From: Alteromonas sp. ALT199
GTDB lineage: Bacteria; Pseudomonadota; Gammaproteobacteria; Enterobacterales; Alteromonadaceae
Direction: 5' to 3'
Assembly: GCF_018619335.1 (NCBI RefSeq)
Contig: NZ_JAHHDX010000020.1
Location: 1 to 34,810 of the forward strand
Length of the DNA: 34,810 nt
How positions within the stretch are numbered: position 1 is the first letter of the stretch; every line of letters starts with the position of its first letter. Positions 15,824-24,654 of the stretch are shown piece by piece. Made by a program: the position numbers and the translations under genes. The notes beneath the pieces were generated by a model, which worked only from the letters and a program-made list of their open reading frames with translations, did not search any database and was not told the origin of the DNA.

Positions 15824-16564
15824 ATGAGCAAAGGAAGCCAATTTTCTATTCATTGTCAAAACTGTAGCTTTAGCCACTTATGCTTACCCGTTGCGCTGAA
15901 CAAAACAGAGATTGAGTCTCTTGACGATATAATTGAGCGCAAAAAACCTCTCCATAAAGGCGATACGCTTATTCAAACTGGCGATAAATTCCGTTCACTG
16001 TTTGCCGTAAGAACTGGCTCTTTCAAGTCTTTCGTTACCAATAAAGATGGTGAAGAACAAATCACCGGCTTCCACTTCCCTGGCGATATTATTGGTTTTG
16101 ATGCCTTACGGGAAAACAAACATCAAAGCTATACCTCTGCACTAGAAACGGCTATGGTGTGCGAACTTCCTTATGACACACTCGATGAGATGTCAGTTCA
16201 ATTCCCAAAGCTTCGCCACCAAATAATGAGCTTCATGAGCGCTGAAATTAAACAAGATCACGACATGATTATGCTTTTAAACAAGCGCACCGCAGAAGAG
16301 CGATTACTGTATTTTATTTCTCATTTATCGCAGCGATTTGAAGAACGTGGTTTCTCGCACAGAGAGTTCCACTTAACTATGACCCGTAACGAAATTGGCA
16401 ACTATTTGGGTTTAACCATCGAAACAATTAGCCGCCTATTAAGCCGTTTCCAGAAAGAAAACGTTATTAAAGTAGATGGTAAGCTTATTTCTATTTTGGA
16501 TTTTGATCGGTTAAATACTAAGCTAGAAGCACTAAATGGCCCTAGCGTCGTCTGCAACGGTTAA
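15824..16564 (+). CDS. fnr: Oxygen-sensing transcription regulator FNR
   Basis: This 246-residue CRP/FNR-family regulator senses oxygen through a [4Fe-4S] cluster. The cluster ligands are Cys11, Cys14, Cys20 and Cys113, with spacing identical to E. coli FNR Cys20, Cys23, Cys29 and Cys122. A cNMP-like beta-roll is followed by a dimer helix and the C-terminal helix-turn-helix ([11 protein letters not shown], then ETISRLLS), whose Glu/Ser/Arg read TTGAT half-sites. It closes the cbb3 assembly cluster, and the window has a perfect FNR box before ccoN and a near-perfect one before uspE. In Shewanella this protein is known as EtrA. A weak GAGCG ribosome site precedes the ATG. Confidence 0.96.
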   Translation: MSKGSQFSIHCQNCSFSHLCLPVALNKTEIESLDDIIERKKPLHKGDTLIQTGDKFRSLFAVRTGSFKSFVTNKDGEEQITGFHFPGDIIGFDALRENKHQSYTSALETAMVCELPYDTLDEMSVQFPKLRHQIMSFMSAEIKQDHDMIMLLNKRTAEERLLYFISHLSQRFEERGFSHREFHLTMTRNEIGNYLGLTIETISRLLSRFQKENVIKVDGKLISILDFDRLNTKLEALNGPSVVCNG

Positions 16565-16698
16565 CTTTCATATCTGCTATTTCAAGCGCGCTTTTTTGTT
16601 TTTAAATTTTTAGATTTCATATCCCTACCTCGTTAAACGCGAGAATCAAGATTATTGTACAGTTTAGCCTCGGTGTTTATCACCGAAGTGTAAAATTC

Positions 16699-16741
16699 TT
16701 GATCCAAAACAACTAACGTTTTTTCAAATGTCGTTTATAGT
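16699..16741 (+). promoter_or_regulatory. Near-consensus FNR box and -10 element of uspE
   Basis: TTGATCCAAAACAA (16699-16712) matches the FNR consensus at 9 of 10 defined positions. A TATAGT hexamer follows at 16736-16741, placing the transcription start near 16748 and the box centre about 42 bases upstream, the classic class II activation geometry. uspE begins at 16824. E. coli uspE also lies next to fnr. Confidence 0.6.
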
Positions 16742-16823
16742 TAAAGTAGATAGTTAAGATAGACTGATTTTAAAACGCTACTATATCGACAGCCTTACAA
16801 AGCTTTGTAGTTAAGGAGACGTT

Positions 16824-17747
16824 ATGATTGAGTATAAACGAATTCTTGCCGTAGTGGACGCGGAACGCGACAACCAGCCTGCACTAAGTCGCGCCTATGA
16901 ACTAGCTTCAAAAACGGGTGCTGTAGTGACGGCCATGATGGTGGTATACGATTTATCTTACGACATGACAACCATGCTTAGCCCCGACGAACGGGAATCT
17001 ATGCGAGATGCCGTTACTAAAGAACAAGCCAAATGGCTTGCTGCACAGTTAAAAGAACAAGGCTTCGCCAAAACCGATATTGTGGTTGAATGGAACAATC
17101 GTGCTTACGAATCCATTATTTACTACGCCCTCAACAATCAGATTGATTTAGTAGTAAAAGCCACTAAAAAACATGACGATCTTGCCTCAGTTATCTTCAC
17201 GCCTACCGACTGGCACTTAATGCGCAAGTGCCCTCGCCCCGTGCTACTTGTTAAAGAGCATGACTGGCCGGAAGGTGGTGAAATTATTGCCGCGGTAAAC
17301 GTAGGAAGTGAAGATGACGAGCACGCAGCGTTAAACGACAAAATCACAGTCATAGCCAACGACTATGCCTCTTTGCTTAAAGGTAGCGTTAACTTAGTGA
17401 ACAGTTACCCTTCAACGCCACTTAACATTGCCATCGAAGTACCTGAGTTTGACCCAGATACGTATCACGATGCGGTGAAAAACCATCATTTAAAAGAAAT
17501 GCGCAGTCACGCCGTAAAATACGGTATTTTGGACAATAAATGCGTGGTAAACGAAGGACTACCAGAGAAAGTAATCCCTCAGGTGGCAAAGAAACTCGAC
17601 GCAGAGCTTGTAGTAATTGGTACCGTTGGGCGCGTTGGAATATCAGCGGCGCTTATTGGCAATACAGCGGAACATGTTATCGACGAACTTAATTGTGATG
17701 TGCTTGCCATTAAGCCTGATGGGTTTGAATCACCGTTAACCGTGTAG
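16824..17747 (+). CDS. uspE: Universal stress protein E (tandem Usp domains)
   Basis: This 307-residue cytoplasmic protein is made of two fused Usp domains (about 1-150 and 155-300). The N-terminal domain starts YKRILAVVDAERDNQ; the second ends with VIGTVGRVGISAALIGNTAEHV, which keeps the Gly-rich nucleotide-loop pattern. The location directly after fnr matches the gene order in E. coli and Shewanella. AAGGAG lies before the ATG. A near-consensus FNR site with a well-placed -10 element suggests induction under low oxygen. It is monocistronic. Confidence 0.93.
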   Translation: MIEYKRILAVVDAERDNQPALSRAYELASKTGAVVTAMMVVYDLSYDMTTMLSPDERESMRDAVTKEQAKWLAAQLKEQGFAKTDIVVEWNNRAYESIIYYALNNQIDLVVKATKKHDDLASVIFTPTDWHLMRKCPRPVLLVKEHDWPEGGEIIAAVNVGSEDDEHAALNDKITVIANDYASLLKGSVNLVNSYPSTPLNIAIEVPEFDPDTYHDAVKNHHLKEMRSHAVKYGILDNKCVVNEGLPEKVIPQVAKKLDAELVVIGTVGRVGISAALIGNTAEHVIDELNCDVLAIKPDGFESPLTV

Positions 17748-17773
17748 CTACATTAACGAATTAAGGCATCGAG

Positions 17774-17792
17774 AAACAACGGCTCGTTGTTT
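17774..17792 (+). other. Short hairpin after uspE
   Basis: AAACAACG (17774-17781) and CGTTGTTT (17785-17792) form an 8-bp stem with a 3-base loop, 27 bases after the uspE stop. There is no clean T tract beyond the stem, so a terminator role is possible but weakly supported. Confidence 0.35.
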
Positions 17793-17932
17793 AAAACCTC
17801 ATTTATTTCATGGTAGGTGATTTTTACTTTGCTAAATGTCGAGGGTTAAAAGATTTTACTCAAAGGAATAACGCTCGAAGCTACTCGATAAATTTAACCA
17901 CACAGCCGTAGTCGCGAAAAGGCGCTTTAATG

Positions 17933-17938
17933 TATAAT
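17933..17938 (+). promoter_or_regulatory. -10 element upstream of ttcA
   Basis: A consensus TATAAT sits 33 bases before the ttcA ATG, giving a leader of about 26 bases. No good -35 hexamer is found at 16-18 bases upstream, so the promoter may be weak or activator-dependent. Confidence 0.45.
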
Positions 17939-17970
17939 GGCCCCTTTATCACAAACCAAGCTAGTTAATT

Positions 17971-18924
17971 ATGAGTTTAGGCACAAGCAGTGCTGACGCG
18001 CAAACGTTAAACGCCGCGCAAAGTAAGCAAAAGTACAACTTCAACAAACTTCAGAAACGACTTCGTCGCAACGTGGGTAAAGCTATTGGCGATTTCGGTA
18101 TGATTGAAAACAACGACAAAGTCATGGTGTGTTTATCTGGCGGTAAAGACAGCTATACCATGCTAGATATTCTATTGTTTTTAAAGAAGATTGCGCCTAT
18201 TCATTTTGATATTGTTGCGGTAAATCTTGACCAGAAGCAACCTGGCTTTCCTGAACATATATTGCCTGAGTATTTAGACAACATTGGCGTTGACTACAAG
18301 ATTGTAGAAGAAGACACCTACTCTATTGTTAAAGACAAAATTCCTGAAGGGAAAACGACTTGCTCGCTTTGCTCTCGATTACGCCGTGGTATTTTATATC
18401 GCACAGCAAAAGAACTAGGCGCGACTAAAATTGCATTAGGTCATCACCGCGACGACATGCTAGAAACATTTTTCCTAAATATGTTTCACGGTGGCAAGCT
18501 TAAATCTATGCCGCCAAAACTCGTTAGCGATAACGGCGAACACATCGTTATTCGCCCTCTTGCGTATTGCAGCGAAAAAGACATTATAAAATATTCTCAA
18601 GCCGCTGATTTTCCAATAATTCCTTGCAACCTTTGTGGTTCACAGGAAAATTTACAGCGCCAAAATATAAAAGCAATGCTTCAAGATTGGAACCGCCGTT
18701 TCCCAGGCCGTATAGAGTCAATGTTTAGAGCGCTTCAAAACGTTGCGCCTTCTCACCTTGTAGACAGTAACCTTTATGACTTTAAATCTATCGCCACCCA
18801 AGACGGTCCCGTTGCAGATGGTGATATAGGATTTGATGAACCTTCTTTTACTACAGAAAATAGTGCAGATCTTAATGATGAAGACAACGCTATCGAAGTG
18901 GTAAATATTATGGAACCAAAGTAA
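17971..18924 (+). CDS. ttcA: tRNA 2-thiocytidine(32) synthetase TtcA
   Basis: This 317-residue cytoplasmic enzyme thiolates cytidine 32 in a subset of tRNAs, using ATP and an Fe-S cluster. The PP-loop SGGKDS is at residues 56-61. Cluster-type cysteines are Cys131 and Cys134 (CSLC) and Cys222 (CNLCG, with Cys219). The GHHRDD motif follows near 157. The last 40 residues form an acidic tail beyond the conserved core. The rssA ATG follows directly after the stop codon, so the two genes are very probably co-transcribed. Confidence 0.95.
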   Translation: MSLGTSSADAQTLNAAQSKQKYNFNKLQKRLRRNVGKAIGDFGMIENNDKVMVCLSGGKDSYTMLDILLFLKKIAPIHFDIVAVNLDQKQPGFPEHILPEYLDNIGVDYKIVEEDTYSIVKDKIPEGKTTCSLCSRLRRGILYRTAKELGATKIALGHHRDDMLETFFLNMFHGGKLKSMPPKLVSDNGEHIVIRPLAYCSEKDIIKYSQAADFPIIPCNLCGSQENLQRQNIKAMLQDWNRRFPGRIESMFRALQNVAPSHLVDSNLYDFKSIATQDGPVADGDIGFDEPSFTTENSADLNDEDNAIEVVNIMEPK

Positions 18925-19950
18925 ATGAAAATTGGACTTGCGTTAGGTGCCGGCGCCGCGAGGGGCTGGACTCACATTGGTATAATTGAAGCATTGGAAA
19001 AGCTTGGCGTAAAAATTGACGTTGTAGCTGGTTGCTCCATCGGTGCTTATGTTGGTGCTGCCTACGCAAGTGGCAAGCTTGAAGGTTTAAAAGAATGGGC
19101 CTGTTCCCTTAGCGACTGGCAGGTACTCGCACTTATGGGCGTTGGGTTAAGACGCGGCGGCATTGCCAGCGGACAAAAGGTTTTCGACAAACTTGCTAGC
19201 GAGTTTTGTGTCTCTTCTTATGAAGATATGCTTAAACCTTTTGCCACAGTCGCTACCGACCTATACACAGGTCGAGAAGTGGTGTTCAATTCAGGGCCCA
19301 TTGGCAACACCATTCAAGCATCTTGCGCTATCCCTGCACTCTTTGCCCCTGTCGCTCACGGCGATCGCTGGCTGGTAGATGGTGCGGTGGTTAACCCTGT
19401 ACCGGTTAACCTGTGTCGACAGTTAGGTGCAGACTTTGTAATTGCGGTTAATCTTAACGCCGACTTTCGCCCGCTTCGGTTAGAAAAACTACGACAAGAT
19501 CACGAAGAAAACCAACGTAAAACCGAGGACTTTTTTACTAAAAGCCAAAACGTATTGCGCCAATGGTTTTCGCCTGATAGTAAAGATGACAAAGCATCAG
19601 CGGAAAATGAAGAGCAGCTTCAAGTTAATGCTTCTGACGATGTGAATACCGAAGAAAGCATAGCGTCTGACGTTATTGAAAAAGTAGAAGAAGAATTTAC
19701 CGAAGTACCCGCTAAGGTGAATAAGCGAAATCCACCGGGGATCATGAGCGTAATGAGTAGCTCACTTGAAATACTTCAAGCTCGTGTTACTCGCTCACGT
19801 TTAGCTGGCGATCCGCCAGATATACTTATCGAACCTCAGCTTACTGATGTTGGCATTATGGAGTTTCACAGGGCGGAAGAACTGTGCGCAAAAGGTGAAG
19901 AAACCATCGCGCGGATTGCTGAGCAAATTAGGTATCAGTTGCTAACCTGA
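18925..19950 (+). CDS. rssA: Patatin-like phospholipase family protein RssA
   Basis: This 341-residue patatin-fold serine hydrolase has an oxyanion loop GAGAARGW (residues 8-15), the nucleophile elbow GCSIG (Ser38) and the catalytic Asp152 in DGAVVNPVPV, so the Ser-Asp dyad is intact. It acts on an acyl-lipid substrate that is not established. Residues about 205-265 form an acidic, Glu/Asp/Ser-rich insert before the conserved end (SSLEILQARVTRSRLAGDPPD), which helps explain the extra length over E. coli RssA. It starts immediately after ttcA. Its 3' end forms half of a 14-bp hairpin facing a convergent operon. Confidence 0.9.
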   Translation: MKIGLALGAGAARGWTHIGIIEALEKLGVKIDVVAGCSIGAYVGAAYASGKLEGLKEWACSLSDWQVLALMGVGLRRGGIASGQKVFDKLASEFCVSSYEDMLKPFATVATDLYTGREVVFNSGPIGNTIQASCAIPALFAPVAHGDRWLVDGAVVNPVPVNLCRQLGADFVIAVNLNADFRPLRLEKLRQDHEENQRKTEDFFTKSQNVLRQWFSPDSKDDKASAENEEQLQVNASDDVNTEESIASDVIEKVEEEFTEVPAKVNKRNPPGIMSVMSSSLEILQARVTRSRLAGDPPDILIEPQLTDVGIMEFHRAEELCAKGEETIARIAEQIRYQLLT

Positions 19951-19960
19951 TACCTAATTT
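19925..19960. terminator. Probable bidirectional terminator between convergent operons
   Basis: A perfect 14-bp stem, AAATTAGGTATCAG (19925-19938) with CTGATACCTAATTT (19947-19960), encloses an 8-base loop. It overlaps the end and stop codon of rssA and lies just after the end of the reverse operon. A/T ends on both sides suit two-way termination, though the T tracts are short. Confidence 0.6.
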
Positions 19961-19973
19961 ATCAAAAGGTAGA

Positions 19974-20621
19974 TTAACTAGACGCCATTGCGGTTACACG
20001 CAGCGGCGCTTTAGGGAGCGTTAAGCCTTTCGCCTCATTTATCCACTCTTGTTCTAAATGCAGAACACCGTTGTTAATTTGTACACCTTGCGGCGTAACG
20101 AAATCTAAATTCTTGTCGTCGAACTGAATCATCAAGCCTTTTACTGAAGGCATCATGAAAGACAAGAAACTACCCATCTCGTTAAAGAAGGCCTCGTACT
20201 GAGCATACAAGAAAGTAAGATCTTCTTTTGTATAGTACTGTTTAAGGAATTCAGGCTTGGTTTCGAGCTGAACCGACATATCACACACGTTTGCGCGTTC
20301 ATTTAAATCAATGCGAATCAGTGCATTAGCCAGTTTCAGTGCTTTTTCGGTAGGAACAGTAAAACGCCCTTCATCACTTACTTCTAGTGGCATGGTTTTC
20401 TTATCAGTAACGATAGAAGCACCATTCACACCGCATAAGCGCCCCTCTCCTACACGGACAAAACCAAAAGCAAACTGAAGCGCTTGGGTATCTTCGTTAT
20501 CTAACTTTTTAACATGACTGTAGAAACGGCTGTACTCAACATCTATCGTTTCAGCAGCTACGGATGTACTGCCTACACCAACAAACAGAGATGAAGCAAA
20601 AAATAAAGCAGCGCGTATCAT
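19974..20621 (-). CDS. DUF2987-like secreted protein
   Basis: This 215-residue protein has a cleavable signal peptide (about residues 1-23, ending SVAAE), so it should be exported. The mature part begins with VEYSRFYSHVKKL and resembles the DUF2987 proteins of Alteromonadales and Vibrionales; I am fairly but not fully sure of that family. Function is unknown. Two Cys (in RLCGVNG and NVCDMS) could form a disulfide. The ATG overlaps the stop of the Bax-like gene by four bases (ATGA), so it is the last gene of a coupled three-gene unit that probably concerns the envelope. Confidence 0.75.
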   Translation of the reverse strand: MIRAALFFASSLFVGVGSTSVAAETIDVEYSRFYSHVKKLDNEDTQALQFAFGFVRVGEGRLCGVNGASIVTDKKTMPLEVSDEGRFTVPTEKALKLANALIRIDLNERANVCDMSVQLETKPEFLKQYYTKEDLTFLYAQYEAFFNEMGSFLSFMMPSVKGLMIQFDDKNLDFVTPQGVQINNGVLHLEQEWINEAKGLTLPKAPLRVTAMASS

Positions 20622-21409
20622 TCGGATAAAAACTCCTCGTTAAATAGGATCATTGTTTGAAGCTCTTCAACATAAGCGGCTCCACGCTCGGAATAGTTCA
20701 TAAGTCCTTCAGCTAATGCAACCCCTGTAATAGGTATTTGGTTAGCACGTAGGCGACTGCGTATCTCTCTTAAATCGGCATAAGCATCATGACGATTTAA
20801 ATTACGCATATAGGTGTATGTTGCTCGTGACAAGCTATCAAACTTGGCTACTTCGTGAGTTGCACCATCGTTTCGGCGGTTTGGAACAAAGCCACATCCT
20901 TTAGAAAAACACCACAAGCCATAGAAGTTGTAGCCCTTTCTTGCAAAACGACTTGTGCCCCAAGCCGACTCATTCGCAGCTTGTACAAGTACCAATTCAG
21001 CAGGCAGTACATCAATCTTTTGCAACATTGACAATAGTTTCATCTTTAACGGTTGCGTGGGCTTTACCCGGTATTCTTTTTCAAGCCACTCAAGCCTCGC
21101 CATGTCTTCTTCAGAGAGCGACTCGTTGGCTAACGCCTTTCTGTATAAGGTTTGAACGTAATGTCTTAGCGTAAGCAGGTAAGCGTTTTGCTTCTCTACC
21201 TCGGGCCGTAAATAGTTAAAAAACGCCGTTTTTTTCTCTTTTACATCTGTATAGACTGAGAAGTCTGGCACCGGCTTTTTAGCTTTTACTGTTTGCGGTA
21301 TGTCTAAAATATCTGGCTCGTCCTTAGTAAAAATAATGGCATTTATGACGATTACTGCCAAAACACCTAGCGTTATAAGGACAATTTTAAAAGTTTCACG
21401 TTTATGCAT
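20618..21409 (-). CDS. Bax-like glucosaminidase-domain protein
   Basis: This 263-residue protein has an N-terminal signal anchor (about residues 8-27) and a C-terminal glucosaminidase-type domain that should act on peptidoglycan in the periplasm. The probable catalytic Glu lies in QAANESAWGTSRFA, followed by YNFYGLWCF and the late TYMRNLNRH motif, all as in E. coli Bax. Residues 30-110 are a charged linker and helical region. The gene overlaps the upstream membrane protein by 8 bases and the downstream DUF2987-like gene by 4. Confidence 0.88.
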   Translation of the reverse strand: MHKRETFKIVLITLGVLAVIVINAIIFTKDEPDILDIPQTVKAKKPVPDFSVYTDVKEKKTAFFNYLRPEVEKQNAYLLTLRHYVQTLYRKALANESLSEEDMARLEWLEKEYRVKPTQPLKMKLLSMLQKIDVLPAELVLVQAANESAWGTSRFARKGYNFYGLWCFSKGCGFVPNRRNDGATHEVAKFDSLSRATYTYMRNLNRHDAYADLREIRSRLRANQIPITGVALAEGLMNYSERGAAYVEELQTMILFNEEFLSE

Positions 21410-22133
21410 CGAAACTAGACTCTTTCACATCATTTGCAGATGCTTCCGTGCTAACTCCTTGTTCGCCAATCAGTTCCTGATAGAGCAAGCCCATCATAGT
21501 AAAATAAAAAGGTAATACCCAAATAAGGGAAAGACCAAATGTCAGCGGTACCGACGCGAACAGCAAGAAAAACACGCCAAAAATGCTGGCGATTTGTGCC
21601 CAGTATGCATTGAATATTCTGCATGAAAGAATAATTGCGCTAATCGGAGTAAGTTTTCTGTCGGCCACTAACATAAGTGAAAAAGACGACGCTAGATAGA
21701 AATACACGCCTGGTAAGATAAGCAGCATCATGCCTAACTGCACAAGAATACTGTTCACTAGCTGGGTTAACGCTACCAAAAAAATAAGAGAGAAAAACTG
21801 AAATACAGTAAACACTGATGTTTTTGCGCCTCGTGCAACGAAAACGCCCATCATGTATAAGCCTGTAAGTAACGGCGCAACAATGCAAATTGCTACAATC
21901 TGGATGATAGACTGGTGCTCGAATACATAGCTACCATCGTCATTGATGGTAATGTACTGTTGGGCAAATACCCCAAGCACCACAAAGGTCAAGAATAAAA
22001 CAAGGCTACCTTGAAACAATGATGAAAAATTAGCTTTGGTTAAACCGGCAGCGCGGCGCAATAGACCCTTAGTATCGAATTGATACTGTTTAGACAACGT
22101 ATTGTTCAGGCGGTCTGGGTTTACGTCTTTCAC
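21402..22133 (-). CDS. Polytopic membrane protein of unknown function
   Basis: This 243-residue integral membrane protein has a soluble N-terminal stretch of about 40 residues and then five or six membrane segments (first VLFLTFVVLGVFAQ, last WVLPFYFTMMGLLYQEL). The overall form resembles YciC/DUF975-type membrane proteins, but I cannot assign a family. The start is GTG at 22133, preceded by AAGAGAG. It is the first gene of a run with overlapping ends into the Bax-like gene, so its job is probably linked to the envelope. Confidence 0.75.
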   Translation of the reverse strand: MKDVNPDRLNNTLSKQYQFDTKGLLRRAAGLTKANFSSLFQGSLVLFLTFVVLGVFAQQYITINDDGSYVFEHQSIIQIVAICIVAPLLTGLYMMGVFVARGAKTSVFTVFQFFSLIFLVALTQLVNSILVQLGMMLLILPGVYFYLASSFSLMLVADRKLTPISAIILSCRIFNAYWAQIASIFGVFFLLFASVPLTFGLSLIWVLPFYFTMMGLLYQELIGEQGVSTEASANDVKESSFDA

Positions 22134-22215
22134 ACAACTCTCTTATAATTTTGAAAAATCGGCGCGATTATACCAATTCATAAAAATAAATGCCTGTTTG
22201 TATGGTAAACAAAAG

Positions 22216-22842
22216 TTAACCCAACACTAACTTAGCAGCTAAACCTACCAACAGAACGCCCATTGCGCGGTCTAACCAATAGCCTTTTTTGCCAATAAGT
22301 TCAGCGACTTTACTCGTGCTTAAAAGGTAGGAAAGAAAACAAAACCATAGCCCAGTGGCAAACGCTAAATAGAAACCATAGCCAAGCTTTACACTAAATG
22401 GCGTATCTATGCTGATGATGGCGGTAAAAAGTGAAAGGAAAAACAGCGTTGCTTTTGGATTAAGTCCGTTTGTCAGAAACCCCATCCATACGGCACGTTT
22501 TGCCGAGATTTGTGATATCTTCTTTTCTGCATTCACGTCTTGCTCCTGCTTTACAGGGCCGCTTCTAAGTGCACCGAAAGCAAGATAAAGTAAATAAGCT
22601 GCAGCAGCGTAGCTAAAGGTGGTGAATAGCCAAGGCGTTGTGGCAATCACTACACTCAGCCCTACCAGCGAATATGCAACATGAAGCAAGATAGCAAGGC
22701 CAATACCCACACTGGTGTACATGGCTATACGTCTGCCATAAGCCACGCTGTTTCGAACAACCACCGCAAAGTCAGGTCCTGGGCTGGCAACAGCCACAAG
22801 ATGCACCAGTGCAATGGTAAGAAATTCATTCATATACTGCAT
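22216..22842 (-). CDS. LysE/RhtB-family amino acid exporter
   Basis: This 208-residue inner-membrane protein has about six helices. The N-terminal VASPGPDFAVVVRNS and the later GFLTNGLNPKATLFF motifs are hallmarks of the LysE/RhtB export family, which expels amino acids or their derivatives. The exact substrate cannot be read from sequence. AGGAGG lies before the ATG at 22842 and overlaps the stop codon of cobB, 12 bases upstream, so the two are co-transcribed. Confidence 0.92.
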   Translation of the reverse strand: MQYMNEFLTIALVHLVAVASPGPDFAVVVRNSVAYGRRIAMYTSVGIGLAILLHVAYSLVGLSVVIATTPWLFTTFSYAAAAYLLYLAFGALRSGPVKQEQDVNAEKKISQISAKRAVWMGFLTNGLNPKATLFFLSLFTAIISIDTPFSVKLGYGFYLAFATGLWFCFLSYLLSTSKVAELIGKKGYWLDRAMGVLLVGLAAKLVLG

Positions 22843-22854
22843 GCTTTGCGCCTC

Positions 22855-23580
22855 CTACAGCGCATACTTTGAAATTAATTCATCAACCCACTGTGGAACT
22901 ATGCGCGAGGCAGGTCCGGTGAGTGATTCGTCGAACAAGGCATTCGATACACCAGGCTCTAAATTCGCTTCTATTGTGTGTGCCCCATTTTCTTTAGCAA
23001 TCTGAACAAAGCCAGCAGCAGGATACACGTTACCCGATGTACCAATAGCTATAAATACATCGGCCTGTGAAAGCGCCTCGTAAATTTCTTCCATATATAT
23101 AGGCATTTCACCGAACCACACAATATCCGGTCGCAGGGTTACTCTGTTACAGCATGGGCATTTTGTGGTGTGATCAAAGCTCTCACGCCAATCAAAAGTT
23201 TCCTGGCTAATAGCACAGCGTGCCGACAATAGCTTACCATGCATATGATAAACCGACTCGCTTCCACCACGCTCATGCAAGTCATCTACATTTTGCGTCA
23301 CCAATATTAACTTATGACCGAAAGCTTTCTCGAGTTTAGCAAGCGCCCTATGTGCTGCGTTAGGCACAACATCATCATGTTGAAGCTGTGCTCGTCGCGC
23401 GTTATAGAAGCGATAAACCAAACTAGGGTTTTGTTCGAACGCTTCGGGTGTAGCGACTTCTTCAACGCTGTGATTTTCCCAAAGGCCGTCATTATCGCGA
23501 AACGTTTTTAATCCAGATTCAGCGGAGATGCCCGCACCGGTTAGAATAACAATATTGGGTAAGGATTTATTAGCTGACAT
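22855..23580 (-). CDS. cobB: NAD-dependent protein deacylase, SIR2 family (CobB)
   Basis: This 241-residue sirtuin removes acyl groups from lysines using NAD+. Visible motifs are GAGISAESGLKTFRD (NAD loop), TQNVDDLHERGG, the catalytic His in YHMHG, and zinc-type cysteines (one in CAISQ, then CPCC), laid out as in E. coli CobB. The Tyr and Arg of YNARRAQ match the class III sirtuin pair that accommodates succinyl-lysine, so desuccinylase activity is likely as well as deacetylase. The ATG at 23580 is the family-typical start. It is followed by the LysE-type gene. Confidence 0.94.
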   Translation of the reverse strand: MSANKSLPNIVILTGAGISAESGLKTFRDNDGLWENHSVEEVATPEAFEQNPSLVYRFYNARRAQLQHDDVVPNAAHRALAKLEKAFGHKLILVTQNVDDLHERGGSESVYHMHGKLLSARCAISQETFDWRESFDHTTKCPCCNRVTLRPDIVWFGEMPIYMEEIYEALSQADVFIAIGTSGNVYPAAGFVQIAKENGAHTIEANLEPGVSNALFDESLTGPASRIVPQWVDELISKYAL

Positions 23581-23703
23581 CGGATTATTTTTACTCTGTT
23601 GCTATAAAGCGAGTTGTTTAGTTTATTTTGCAGTTCGCGATGATATGGTGCTTCGGCATACATCGCACATGAGTGATTTCAGCACTTCACGGCTTTTATG
23701 CTT

Positions 23704-24534
23704 TTACACGTCTTTGACTACAGGATACTGGGTATTAGCGCCCCACTCAGACCACGAACCATCATACACCGAAACTTGCGTAGCGCCGCACATAAGAGCT
23801 GCAACACCAATGATACAAGCGGTAACGCCTGAACCACACGTGCAAATAATAGGTTTACGCAAATCAACCTTTGCTTGTGTAAAAACAGCATTAAGTTCAT
23901 CTACAGGTAAGAAATGGCCGTCTTTTAGTAATGTATCGAAAGGAACATTGAACGCGCCGGGCATGTGTCCTGAGCGCACTCCCTTTCGGGGCTCGGAAAC
24001 TTCGCCTTTAAATCGCGGGCTACTTCGCGCGTCAAGCAGTTGCGCTTCGGTATTTATCGCCTGAAGCACTGCGCTAGAGTTTGCAAACCACCCTGGTCGA
24101 GGTGTAGCTTGATAGGTTAATTTCCCATACTGCTGTTGTTCTGATACTGGAAGCCCTGCCCGCTCCCACGCGGGTTGGCCACCATTTAATATATATACAT
24201 CTTTATGCCCTAATGCCTTTAACATCCACCACACTCTAGGGGCTGTATAAATACCTCGGGTGTCATAAACCGCTATGGGCGTATTTGCCGTAATGCCCTG
24301 GTTGCCAAGATAAATAGCAAGGTCATCAGCTGAGGGCATACTGTGCGGGAGACCAGTAGTGTGATCGCTACCTTCGCTATCTAGATCAAAATCCACTGAC
24401 GCAGGCAAAACCATTGCCGTTCGTGTATCCGGCGTTTTTGAAACAGGATCATCCATCAACGCTCTTACAAGCGTAACTGGCTTTTGTTGCATTGCATTAG
24501 CTAGCTCGCCTATTGATAGCAATACTGATGCCAT
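23704..24534 (-). CDS. sseA: 3-mercaptopyruvate sulfurtransferase-type rhodanese
   Basis: This 276-residue enzyme has two rhodanese domains (about 10-135 and 160-272). The second carries the active-site loop CGSGVT, with the nucleophile Cys233; this loop is typical of mercaptopyruvate sulfurtransferases rather than thiosulfate rhodaneses. The substrate-site context FKGEVSEPRKGVRSGHMPGA also fits SseA. AGGAGG lies at 24539-24544, five bases from the ATG. It is downstream of tpx on the same strand across a hairpin, and is part of a sulfur/redox neighbourhood. Confidence 0.9.
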   Translation of the reverse strand: MASVLLSIGELANAMQQKPVTLVRALMDDPVSKTPDTRTAMVLPASVDFDLDSEGSDHTTGLPHSMPSADDLAIYLGNQGITANTPIAVYDTRGIYTAPRVWWMLKALGHKDVYILNGGQPAWERAGLPVSEQQQYGKLTYQATPRPGWFANSSAVLQAINTEAQLLDARSSPRFKGEVSEPRKGVRSGHMPGAFNVPFDTLLKDGHFLPVDELNAVFTQAKVDLRKPIICTCGSGVTACIIGVAALMCGATQVSVYDGSWSEWGANTQYPVVKDV

Positions 24535-24548
24535 TACATCCTCCTGGA

Positions 24549-24572
24549 AAGCGCCCGTGTAAGTGGGCGCCT
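24549..24572 (-). terminator. Probable terminator/attenuator between tpx and sseA
   Basis: GCGCCC (24551-24556) pairs with GGGCGC (24565-24570) around an 8-base loop. On the - strand the stem is followed by TTTCC and then the AGGAGG ribosome site of sseA. The T tract is short, so partial read-through from tpx into sseA is likely. Confidence 0.45.
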
Positions 24573-24654
24573 TGTAATACCGGGTTAAAAACTAGTCGGT
24601 ACGTGTTGATTCACATTAAATATGAATCATTTTACTTAGTACTAAACCGGCTTC

